Assembly: GCA_016303085.1 (NCBI GenBank)
Contig: JAEDMI010000046.1
Span: forward strand, 1 to 12,942
Direction: 5' to 3'
From: Acetatifactor sp.
GTDB lineage: Bacteria; Bacillota; Clostridia; Lachnospirales; Lachnospiraceae
Length of the DNA stretch: 12,942 bases
The notes beneath the pieces were generated by a model. It saw only the letters and a list, made by a program, of their open reading frames with translations. It was not told where the DNA came from and searched no databases. How positions within the stretch are numbered: the stretch's first letter is position 1; each line of letters begins with the position of its first letter. Made by a program: the position numbers and the translations under genes. This document shows, piece after piece, positions 6,739-12,942 of the stretch.

Positions 6739-7653
6739 TCACTGCATAGCTTCCGCCACATCCTCCTTCAAACGTTCCCATGCGTCCGGGTGATCCGTAT
6801 AGTAGAGTGGACATTTCTTGCCGCCACAGTCATAGTGCCGCAGAATATCTTCCGTCTCCAGGTCGTAGATATCCGTCAGCCATGCCAAAAGCGCAATCAG
6901 CGAATCATAGGTTTCCTGCGTAAACGAACCGTCCCAGTCTTTGTAGCAGCACTCAATGGAGACAGAGTCATAATTACGGGTCTGCACCGCATAAGCAATC
7001 TCATCCAAAGGTATACACTGAATGATTTCACCCTCGTAACCGATGATAAAATGCGCACTGACACTTGCCTCGTGCATGTCCTTCTGCTGCTCGAAATAGC
7101 TGCGGTTCTGTGCCGCGCTGGTGCCCGGGTTTGCCGTATAATGCACAAAAATGTTGGTTACTTCCGGCAGCGCCTCCCCTGGTCTGGAATATTCATTTGG
7201 TGTCAGAAAATCCTCCGTCCATGTAGGATGCGCCGCAAACTCCACAGCGGGAAGTCCCTGTATGGTGCCCGACTGCAGCCCGTCGGAATTTGTTACCGCC
7301 ACCGCTTCGCCGCTGTTGTTGTATTCTGCCGCAGCATTTCCCTTCCCGATAAGCGAAAAGCAGATGACCGCCGCAATGGAAAGTATAAAAACGCACACTG
7401 CAAGCCGCTGTCTGCGCACATACATCCTGCGGCGCAAAATTGCCTCCCGGCGCTTGCGGTCTCTGTTTGCCGCCGCAGCCTGAACCTGCCCTCTTTTCTC
7501 TGTCCGTCGTTCCCCTCTTCTCTCCGTCTCCGCTCTGAGATTCTGCGTTTCCCGTACCCGATATATCTGCGGATTACGGGTGCCTGTCCTTCTCTCCCGC
7601 TGTCTCCGCTGCTCCTCATAATCCACAAGATACGGATTACGCTTTATATTCAT
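6739..7653 (-). CDS. Membrane-anchored N-acetylmuramoyl-L-alanine amidase (Amidase_2/PGRP fold)
   Basis: The 304-residue protein starts with a very basic cytoplasmic segment (1-83, dominated by Arg, Glu and Gln). One membrane span follows at 84-102, then a roughly 60-residue linker and an extracellular Amidase_2 domain from about 163 to 300. The zinc ligands of the T7-lysozyme type are visible: His171 in FVHYTANPG, His273 and Cys281 in RHYDCGGKKCP, with Lys279 as the expected catalytic lysine. Family members cut the bond between muramic acid and L-alanine in peptidoglycan. I chose the ATG at 7653, which has a modest GGAG 3 nt upstream; the open frame extends to an ATG at 7791 but that has no ribosome binding site. 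Single-span anchoring suggests a housekeeping or division role rather than secretion. Confidence 0.85.
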   Translation of the reverse strand: MNIKRNPYLVDYEEQRRQRERRTGTRNPQIYRVRETQNLRAETERRGERRTEKRGQVQAAAANRDRKRREAILRRRMYVRRQRLAVCVFILSIAAVICFSLIGKGNAAAEYNNSGEAVAVTNSDGLQSGTIQGLPAVEFAAHPTWTEDFLTPNEYSRPGEALPEVTNIFVHYTANPGTSAAQNRSYFEQQKDMHEASVSAHFIIGYEGEIIQCIPLDEIAYAVQTRNYDSVSIECCYKDWDGSFTQETYDSLIALLAWLTDIYDLETEDILRHYDCGGKKCPLYYTDHPDAWERLKEDVAEAMQ

Positions 7654-7768
7654 TATCTCCGGTTCCCGATTTCCCTTTATTACCCCGCTCTGCACTTTGA
7701 TTCCACCCCCACCGTATTTTACGCAGAACTGATACCTGCCGTATCTTCTGCTCTGCTGTCTGAAAACC

Positions 7769-7774
7769 AGTATA
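7769..7774 (-). promoter_or_regulatory. Candidate -10 box upstream of the amidase gene
   Basis: TATACT preceded by TGTT lies on the minus strand about 115 bp before the chosen amidase start. No good -35 hexamer is found at 16-18 bp. If used, transcription begins downstream of the alternative ATG at 7791, which supports the shorter coding region. Confidence 0.3.
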
Positions 7775-7830
7775 AACACAAAATGTATCATAGTTGTTTA
7801 ACAAATTCTTAATCTTCATTCACATTGTTA

Positions 7831-7860
7831 AGGTCATGGGTTCGAATCACGTATACTCCA
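7831..7860 (+). pseudogene. tRNA 3'-end fragment (variable loop, T-arm, 3' acceptor strand)
   Basis: On the plus strand AGGTC fits a class I variable loop (positions 44-48). ATGGG-TTCGAAT-CACGT fits a T-arm (49-65), and ATACTCC plus A fits the 3' acceptor strand and discriminator (66-73). The T-stem has one G-A mismatch. The expected 5' acceptor partner (GGAGTAT) and a D-arm are missing from the bases upstream, so this is not a functional tRNA. It lies in the 289-bp gap between the transketolase terminator and the amidase gene. It may be a decayed tRNA gene or a leftover of site-specific integration into a tRNA 3' end. Confidence 0.55.
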
Positions 7861-7888
7861 TTTTTCAACGAACTCCCGGTCATCATAC

Positions 7889-7922
7889 AAAAAACGGCAC
7901 AGACATTTCTGCCTGCACCGTT
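7889..7922 (-). terminator. Intrinsic terminator of the transketolase operon
   Basis: On the minus strand AACGGTGCAGGCA and TGTCTGTGCCGTT form an uninterrupted 13-bp stem (three G-U pairs) around a GAAA tetraloop, ending in a run of six T residues. It begins 20 bp after the stop of the C-terminal transketolase gene. Confidence 0.92.
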
Positions 7923-7942
7923 CTCAATCAATATGATTATTT

Positions 7943-8887
7943 TTAGAGGAACTCTTTTACGGACTTATAAACACCCTCAGCATCCAGACCATACTTAGCA
8001 ACCAGCGCTGCTGCGGAACCGGACTCACCGAAGATATCCTGCATACCGATTTTCTTCACGGGAGTGGGAAGCTTCTCGGACAGGCAGTCACAGACTGCAC
8101 TGCCAAGGCCGCCGATAACGGAATGTTCCTCCACGGTAACCACCTTGCCGGTCTTCTTTGCGCTCTTTATGATAATATCCTCATCCAGAGGCTTAATGGT
8201 ACAAATGCTTACAACCTCAGCGTCAATGCCGTCCGCTGCCAGCTTCTCGGCTGCGCCCAGAGCGGAATCCACGCAGATACCTGTGGCTACAATAGTGACA
8301 TCCTTACCCTCACGAACAACATTGCCCTTTCCAATCTCAAACTTGTAATCGGGCTTGTCGTTGATTACGGGCACTGCCGCACGACCAAATCTGATATATA
8401 CGGGGCCATCGTACTCCAGCGCTGCGCGGACAGCCGCCTTTGCTTCCACATCATCTGCGGGGCACATAACCACCATGCCGGGAATGGTTCTCATCAGGGC
8501 AATATCCTCGTTACACTGATGGGTAGCACCGTCCTCACCTACGGTAATACCTGCATGGGTAGCGCCGATTTTTACGTTCAGATGGGGATAGCCGATGGAG
8601 TTGCGCACCTGCTCAAAGGCACGTCCCGCCGCAAACATGGCAAAGGAGCTTACAAAAGGTATCTTTCCTGTCAGAGATAAACCTGCTGCCACGCCCATCA
8701 TATTGCTTTCTGCAATACCACAGTCAATGTGGCGGTCAGGATAAGCCTTCTTAAAAATACCTGTCTTGGTAGCTGCTGCCAGGTCAGCATCCAGCACTAC
8801 CAGATTAGGGAACTCTTCTGCCAACTCCTTCAGAGCGTTACCGTAACTTTCACGGGTTGCGATTTTTTTAATCGTATTCTCTGCCAT
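7943..8887 (-). CDS. Transketolase, C-terminal subunit (PYR and C-terminal domains)
   Basis: The 314-residue protein corresponds to the second half of a full-length transketolase. The pyrimidine-binding domain holds the conserved glutamate in DCGIAESNMMG (Glu60), which activates the thiamine cofactor. It also shows GATHAGITVGEDGATHQ (108-124) and a C-terminal domain ending near GESGSAAALVAKYG. It should work only with the N-terminal subunit encoded just upstream. Together they move two-carbon units between sugar phosphates in the non-oxidative pentose phosphate pathway. Its ATG shares one base with the TAA stop of that gene (TAATG), and AGGTGA lies inside the upstream coding end, so the two are translationally coupled and likely made in equal amounts. 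A strong terminator follows. Confidence 0.96.
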   Translation of the reverse strand: MAENTIKKIATRESYGNALKELAEEFPNLVVLDADLAAATKTGIFKKAYPDRHIDCGIAESNMMGVAAGLSLTGKIPFVSSFAMFAAGRAFEQVRNSIGYPHLNVKIGATHAGITVGEDGATHQCNEDIALMRTIPGMVVMCPADDVEAKAAVRAALEYDGPVYIRFGRAAVPVINDKPDYKFEIGKGNVVREGKDVTIVATGICVDSALGAAEKLAADGIDAEVVSICTIKPLDEDIIIKSAKKTGKVVTVEEHSVIGGLGSAVCDCLSEKLPTPVKKIGMQDIFGESGSAAALVAKYGLDAEGVYKSVKEFL

Positions 8888-9729
8888 TATGCTTCACCTG
8901 CTTTCTCTAATTCTGCGCCGATCTTCTCCAAGTCAGCCATTGCCACCGCATACTCCTCATCGTTGGGAGCCTTGCCGTGCCAGTCTATACTGTTCTCCAT
9001 AAAGGATACACCCTTACCCTTTAAGCTGTGTGCAACGATACAGGTGGGCATGCCCTTGGTTTCTCTTGCTTCCTTGAAAGCAGCACGGAGAGCATCAAAG
9101 TCATGTGCATCCACGTTGATGACATGGAAATTGAATGCTTCAAACTTCTTATCGATGGGATAAGGAGAGCAAACCTGATCAATAGGTCCGTCAATCTGCA
9201 GATTGTTGTTATCCACAATCACGCAGAGGTTATCCAGCTTACGGTGTCCCGCAAACATAGCCGCCTCCCAAACCTGACCTTCCTCAATCTCGCCGTCACC
9301 CAGAAGAGTATATACGCGGAAGTCCTTCTGGCCCATCTTTGCACCCAGAGCCATGCCTACAGCCGCGGAGATGCCCTGTCCCAGAGAACCGGAGGACATA
9401 TCTACACCGGGGATGTGAATACAGGGATGTCCCTGTAAATAAGAGCCCAGATGTCTCAGTGTCTTCAAATCCTCAACGGGGAAGAAGCCTCTGTTTGCCA
9501 GAGCAGAATAAAGTCCGGGAGCCGTATGTCCCTTGGACAATACAAAACGGTCCCTGTCCTCCTTGTCGGGATTCTTGGGGTCGATATTCATTTCTTCAAA
9601 ATACAGATAGGTAAAGATATCTGCCGCGGAAAGTGATCCGCCGGGATGTCCTGCCTTTGCACTGTGAACTGCCGTTACAATGCCTTTTCGCACATCATTC
9701 GCGCGTTTTTGCAGTTCTAAATTGTTCAT
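8887..9729 (-). CDS. Transketolase, N-terminal subunit (ThDP-binding PP domain)
   Basis: The 280-residue protein is the first half of a split transketolase. The thiamine diphosphate motif begins GDGEIEEGQ (144-152) and ends at DNNN (173-176), and the phosphate and substrate-contact histidines appear as AGHPGGS (His28), KGHTAPG (His68) and QGHP (His101). Split transketolases of two roughly 300-residue chains are common in Clostridia and Archaea. The ATG at 9729 is supported by GGAGGA 4 nt upstream. The reading frame is open further upstream, but that part runs through the promoter and a 5' hairpin and does not resemble transketolase. The gene follows the arabinose genes, whose product, D-xylulose 5-phosphate, is a transketolase substrate. 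Confidence 0.96.
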   Translation of the reverse strand: MNNLELQKRANDVRKGIVTAVHSAKAGHPGGSLSAADIFTYLYFEEMNIDPKNPDKEDRDRFVLSKGHTAPGLYSALANRGFFPVEDLKTLRHLGSYLQGHPCIHIPGVDMSSGSLGQGISAAVGMALGAKMGQKDFRVYTLLGDGEIEEGQVWEAAMFAGHRKLDNLCVIVDNNNLQIDGPIDQVCSPYPIDKKFEAFNFHVINVDAHDFDALRAAFKEARETKGMPTCIVAHSLKGKGVSFMENSIDWHGKAPNDEEYAVAMADLEKIGAELEKAGEA

Positions 9730-9743
9730 CGTCTCCTCCATTC

Positions 9744-9759
9744 TGCCGCCTGTGCGGCA
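9744..9759 (-). promoter_or_regulatory. 5'-UTR hairpin next to the transketolase ribosome binding site
   Basis: TGCCGC-ACAG-GCGGCA forms a perfect 6-bp stem on the minus strand, ending 4 nt before the GGAGGA ribosome binding site (9734-9739). No T-run follows. It may stabilise the message or tune ribosome access; there is no direct evidence. Confidence 0.4.
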
Positions 9760-9778
9760 ACACTTTCTGTCAGACCCT

Positions 9779-9807
9779 ATACTACCACAGTTCTGCCCGT
9801 TCGTCCA
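9779..9807 (-). promoter_or_regulatory. Candidate promoter of the transketolase pair
   Basis: TAGTAT (9779-9784) with an extended TGG upstream and TGGACG (9802-9807, four of six consensus bases) are 17 bp apart. This would start transcription near 9772, about 43 nt before the ATG, placing the 9744-9759 hairpin in the leader. Confidence 0.5.
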
Positions 9808-9819
9808 TACCTTTCTCGC

Positions 9820-9848
9820 AAAAACGCCCAATGTGCTCGGACACACTG
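9820..9848 (-). terminator. Possible weak terminator after araD
   Basis: CAGTGTG and CACATTG pair over 7 bp (one G-U) around TCCGAG just after the araD stop; after GGCG come five T residues. The spacing between stem and T-run is loose, so termination is likely partial and some read-through into the transketolase genes is plausible. Confidence 0.35.
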
Positions 9849-9849
9849 T

Positions 9850-10551
9850 CTATATGCCGGTCTGCCCATAGTAAGCGTTCGCCCCGTGTTTTCTATAGTA
9901 ATGTTTGTCCTGAAGCTCCTGCGGTGCAGGCTGAATCCGGGGATTGATAGTCTCCGCGCGGTATGCCATCTTGGCAACTTCCTCCAGCACCACTGCGTTG
10001 TGTACAGCTTCCTTTGCGTCCTTGCCCCAGGCAAAAGGACCATGGTTTTTACAGAGCACAGCGGGCACGGCCACGGGGTCCTTACCCAACCTCCGGAACT
10101 CGTTCACAATCAGATGTCCCGTATTTTCCTCATATGCTTCCTCAATCTCTTCCTTTGACAGACATCTCACACAGGGTACCTCACCGTAAATATAATCGGC
10201 ATGAGTGGTTCCGTAGCAGGGAATGCTGCGTCCGGCCTGGGCCCAGCTTGTCGCATAGGAGGAATGGGTATGTACGACACCTCCGATTTCAGGAAAAGCC
10301 TTGTACAACTCTACATGAGTGGCAGTATCAGAGGATGGATTGTACCGTCCCTCCACCTTTTTGCCGCTTAAATCCACCACTACCATGTCCTCCGCTTTTA
10401 GTTTGTCATATTCCACACCGCTGGGCTTGATGACAAACAGACCGCTCTCCCGGTCGATGGCGCTGACATTGCCCCAGGTAAAAGTGACAAGACCGTAGCG
10501 GGGCAAATCCATGTTTGCTTCATATACCAATTGTTTTAATTCCTCTAACAT
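9850..10551 (-). CDS. araD: L-ribulose-5-phosphate 4-epimerase
   Basis: The 233-residue enzyme converts L-ribulose 5-phosphate to D-xylulose 5-phosphate, the last step that links L-arabinose to the pentose phosphate pathway. It belongs to the class II aldolase/epimerase fold. The zinc ligands are visible as HTH (His94, His96) and KNHG (His170). Asp75 lies in SSDTATH, Asp119 in THADYIYG, and the C-terminal NAYYGQ carries the conserved tyrosine. These match the known catalytic set of E. coli AraD almost position for position. The ATG at 10551 follows GGAGAG 7 nt upstream. It is the third gene of the arabinose cluster, 84 bp after the kinase gene; the gap holds only a weak 4-bp hairpin and no clear promoter. 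Confidence 0.97.
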   Translation of the reverse strand: MLEELKQLVYEANMDLPRYGLVTFTWGNVSAIDRESGLFVIKPSGVEYDKLKAEDMVVVDLSGKKVEGRYNPSSDTATHVELYKAFPEIGGVVHTHSSYATSWAQAGRSIPCYGTTHADYIYGEVPCVRCLSKEEIEEAYEENTGHLIVNEFRRLGKDPVAVPAVLCKNHGPFAWGKDAKEAVHNAVVLEEVAKMAYRAETINPRIQPAPQELQDKHYYRKHGANAYYGQTGI

Positions 10552-10635
10552 TTTTTTCTCTCCATATTTTCATTTACATTTCTGCCTGACCGTTAACTGT
10601 AATACCGGGTGGCAATCCCGACATTTCCAATGTGA

Positions 10636-12234
10636 TTACCGCAACCCTTCAACCGCCGCCTTCTCCGCAACAAGGGTACTCTTATATTTCTCCACAAAAA
10701 CGTCAAAGCCTGCCACATCTTCTGCCTTCGGAGCAATTGTCGTTCCGGTCTGACCTGCAAAAATTCTGTTTGTCAGGTAATCGGGAAGCGTCTCATCGGC
10801 TGCCTTTTCCTGCATGAATGCTGCCAGTACAGCCATACCCCAGGCTCCTCCCTCACTTGCTGTGTCCATTACGGTGACCGGAGAATCAAAAGCCGCTGCC
10901 ATGAGCTGCTGGCCAACCACGGGAGTCTTGAACAGTCCGCCGTGTCCCATCAGGGAGTCAACCTTTACATGCTCCTCCTTTAGCAAAATATCGTTGCCGA
11001 TTTTCAGGGTTGCCATAGCGCTGTAAAGATGGCTTCTCATGAAGTTTGCAAGGCTGAACTTTGCATCGGGGGTGCGGACAAACATAGGTCGTCCTTCGTT
11101 CAGTCCGGTCACCGGCTCTCCCGAGAAATAATTGTATGCCACAAGACCGCCGCAGTCGGGGTCTGCCGTCAATGCCTCCCTGTAGAGCGTGCCGTAAAGG
11201 TCGTTTTTGTCAATCTTCATACCGAACTTGCCCGCAAATTCCTCAAAGAGATTCACCCAGGCATTCAGATCGGAGGTGCAGTTGTTGCAGTGTACCATAG
11301 CCACGGGATTGCCGTCGGGAGTGGTCACCATATCAATTTCTTCATGTACATTCTCCAAAGCCTTCTCCGTAACTACCATGGAGAAAATAGAAGTTCCCGC
11401 AGAGATATTTCCGGTGCGCACCTTCACACTGTTGGTTGCCACCATACCCGTACCCGCATCTCCCTCGGGAGGACACATGGGAATACCTGCCTGCAATGCT
11501 CCCGTGGGATCAAGCAGCTTTGCTCCCCCGGCAGTCAGCACGCCTGCCTTCTCGCCGGCGCACAGTACTCTGGGAAGAATCTCTTCCAGCTTCCATGGAA
11601 AGCCCTTGGGTGCTATCAGCTCGTCAAACTGCGCAAGCATTTTTTTATCATAGTCACGTATGTCGGAATCTATGGGGAACATACCGGAGGCCTCGCCGAT
11701 ACCCAGTACCTTCTCCCCGGACAGCTTCCAGTGGATGTAACCTGCCAGAGTGGTGAAAAAGGTGATATCCTTCACATGTTCTTCTCCGCTCAATATCGCC
11801 TGATAGAGATGGGCAATGCTCCATCTCTGGGGAATATTGAAACGAAACAGCGGCGTCAGCTCCTTACAGGCTTCCTCCGTCATGGTGTTTCTCCAGGTGC
11901 GGAAGGGCACCAGCAGTTCGTCTGCCGCATTGAATGCCATATAGCCGTGCATCATGCCTGAAAATCCGATGCTGCCGATGGTAGTCAGTGTCTCACCGTA
12001 CTTTGCCTTTACATCCTCCGCAAGACTTCTGTAGCAGCCCTGAAGCCCGTTCCAAATATCCTCCAGACTGTAGGTCCAAATATTGTTCTCCAGACGGTTC
12101 TCCCAGTCGTGGGTTCCCATGGCGATGGGGTTGTGGCTCTCATCCACCAGGACAGCCTTGATTCGGGTGGAGCCGAACTCGATACCCAGGGCTGTTCTTC
12201 CGTCTCTGACTGCATTTTTGATTGCTTCACTCAT
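10636..12234 (-). CDS. FGGY-family carbohydrate kinase, probable L-ribulokinase
   Basis: The 532-residue protein is a FGGY sugar kinase: the first ATP-phosphate loop is LGIEFGSTRIKAVLVD (16-31). The second is TGNISAGTSIFSMVV, and the catalytic-base region is PEGDAGTG with Asp259. The C-terminal signature region is DTASEGGAWGMAVLAA. Its place between araA and araD strongly suggests that it phosphorylates L-ribulose. The sequence does not look like classical AraB or XylB in its N-terminal and central parts. It may belong to the non-orthologous ribulokinase type reported in Clostridium (AraK); I cannot confirm that by alignment here, so no symbol is given. The ATG at 12234 has an ideal TAGGAGGT 7 nt upstream, and the gene starts 35 bp after the araA stop. 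Confidence 0.9.
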   Translation of the reverse strand: MSEAIKNAVRDGRTALGIEFGSTRIKAVLVDESHNPIAMGTHDWENRLENNIWTYSLEDIWNGLQGCYRSLAEDVKAKYGETLTTIGSIGFSGMMHGYMAFNAADELLVPFRTWRNTMTEEACKELTPLFRFNIPQRWSIAHLYQAILSGEEHVKDITFFTTLAGYIHWKLSGEKVLGIGEASGMFPIDSDIRDYDKKMLAQFDELIAPKGFPWKLEEILPRVLCAGEKAGVLTAGGAKLLDPTGALQAGIPMCPPEGDAGTGMVATNSVKVRTGNISAGTSIFSMVVTEKALENVHEEIDMVTTPDGNPVAMVHCNNCTSDLNAWVNLFEEFAGKFGMKIDKNDLYGTLYREALTADPDCGGLVAYNYFSGEPVTGLNEGRPMFVRTPDAKFSLANFMRSHLYSAMATLKIGNDILLKEEHVKVDSLMGHGGLFKTPVVGQQLMAAAFDSPVTVMDTASEGGAWGMAVLAAFMQEKAADETLPDYLTNRIFAGQTGTTIAPKAEDVAGFDVFVEKYKSTLVAEKAAVEGLR

Positions 12235-12269
12235 TTTCGTTACCTCCTAAATTTTAAGAAAAGTGATGA

Positions 12270-12942
12270 TTACCTATAATACACGGAATTCCATCTCAAC
12301 TCGTTCTTCAGGGCAGGAATCGTAGTGTTTTTATCGATAACCACACTCTCGATTCCCATGGCATCCGCCCAGTCTACCATCTGCTGCACGCTCAAATCAT
12401 AGGAGAATGCCGTATGATGTGCTCCGCCGGCCAGAATCCAGGCAGCCGCTCCCACCTCCAGATTAGGCTGCGGCGTCCAGAACGCAGTCGCCACCGGGAG
12501 CTTGGGCATAGGTTTTTCGCACTTCTTGCAGTCCACTGCATTGATCAGCAGGCGGAATCTGTTGCCCATATCCACAAGGGAGGTTGCCACGGCAGATCCG
12601 GTCTTACTGGTGAATACAAGACGTGCAGGGTCCTCTCGGTTGCCCATGGAAAGGGGCTGCACTTTAATGCTGACAGGACCGTCAGAAATCGTAGGACATA
12701 CCTCCAGCATGTGAGCCTGCAGGATACCCTCCTTGCCCGGCACAAAATTGTATGTGTAATCCTCCATAAAGGAGGTTCCCTTTGCATCCTTCTTGCCCTG
12801 AGTCATAATCTTCATCAGACGTACCATGGCAGCTGTCTTCCAGTCTCCCTCGGCGCCAAATCCGTAGCCTTTTTCCATCAGTCTCTGGATTGCCAGACCG
12901 GGCAACTGCTTTAATCCGCCCAGCATGCCGAAGTGGGTGACG
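12270..12942 (-). CDS. araA: L-arabinose isomerase (C-terminal part, cut by window edge)
   Basis: About 223 C-terminal residues of a protein that is normally near 500. The enzyme isomerises L-arabinose to L-ribulose in the cytoplasm with a manganese ion. The visible part opens with THFGMLGGLKQLPGLAIQ, which runs on beyond the window. All four metal-site residues known from E. coli AraA can be matched: Glu in FGAEGDWKTA, Glu in SFMEDYTYNF, His in QAHMLEVCP and His in GGAHHTAFS. The true start and the operon promoter lie beyond 12942; the ATG at 12926 is internal. The gene is first of the visible araA-kinase-araD series. Confidence 0.97.
   Translation of the reverse strand, partial: VTHFGMLGGLKQLPGLAIQRLMEKGYGFGAEGDWKTAAMVRLMKIMTQGKKDAKGTSFMEDYTYNFVPGKEGILQAHMLEVCPTISDGPVSIKVQPLSMGNREDPARLVFTSKTGSAVATSLVDMGNRFRLLINAVDCKKCEKPMPKLPVATAFWTPQPNLEVGAAAWILAGGAHHTAFSYDLSVQQMVDWADAMGIESVVIDKNTTIPALKNELRWNSVYYR

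Noticed and set aside
7654..7791. Longer start (ATG at 7791) for the amidase
   Set aside because: No ribosome binding site, and the extra residues contain the likely promoter -10 box; the extension has no amidase resemblance. A GTG near 7695 preceded by GGTGG remains a minor alternative.
6790..7812. Open frame of 340 codons on the plus strand
   Set aside because: Antisense to the amidase gene, which has clear zinc-ligand motifs; the plus-strand product is Arg/Cys/Leu-rich with no family resemblance and also runs into the intergenic region.
11029..11961. Open frame of 310 codons on the plus strand
   Set aside because: Antisense to the FGGY kinase, with no motif; a shadow of the kinase frame.
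1..12942. CRISPR arrays, transposases, integrases, rRNA or complete tRNA genes
   Set aside because: No regularly spaced repeats, no recombinase-like proteins and no full tRNA cloverleaf were seen on either strand.

Overview
The window reads as ordinary chromosome of a low-to-middle-GC Clostridia bacterium, most likely a gut Lachnospiraceae. The signs are strong AGGAGG-type ribosome binding sites, a T-box leader, a transketolase split into two genes, a YesL/DUF624 protein beside a UgpC/MsmK-type ATPase, and an L-arabinose gene cluster. Every gene I accept lies on the minus strand, so transcription runs from position 12942 toward 1. The taxonomic call is inference from gene content and style, not from a marker comparison.

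In order of transcription: (a) 12942-9850, the L-arabinose catabolic genes: the C-terminal part of araA (cut by the window edge), a FGGY sugar kinase that is probably the L-ribulokinase, and araD. (b) 9807-7889, a separately promoted pair for the two transketolase halves, whose stop and start overlap, closed by a textbook intrinsic terminator. (c) 7860-7831, a short stretch that looks like the 3' third of a tRNA gene on the plus strand, followed by a membrane-anchored N-acetylmuramoyl-L-alanine amidase. (d) 6717-5228, rpe with its own promoter, then an unrecognised 223-residue protein. (e) 5205-2777, methionyl-tRNA synthetase behind a roughly 390-nt T-box leader in which an AUG specifier, a UGGU T-box bulge, an antiterminator and a terminator can all be traced. 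(f) 2730-435, a tight three-gene operon: alpha/beta hydrolase, GNAT acetyltransferase, YesL-like membrane protein. (g) 287-1, promoter, 5'-UTR hairpin and first 70 codons of a sugar-ABC ATPase.

Functionally, AraA, the kinase and AraD convert L-arabinose to D-xylulose 5-phosphate. Transketolase and ribulose-5-phosphate 3-epimerase then pass it through the non-oxidative pentose phosphate pathway. The UgpC-type ATPase is the kind of shared subunit that energises sugar importers, though no permease or binding-protein gene is visible. The remaining genes are housekeeping (metG) or envelope-related (amidase, hydrolase, YesL).

I did not find a convincing undescribed defence, mobile or biosynthetic system. 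The items most worth a second look are the Met T-box, the tRNA 3' fragment, the unrecognised protein with two good in-frame starts, and the kinase standing in for classical AraB.
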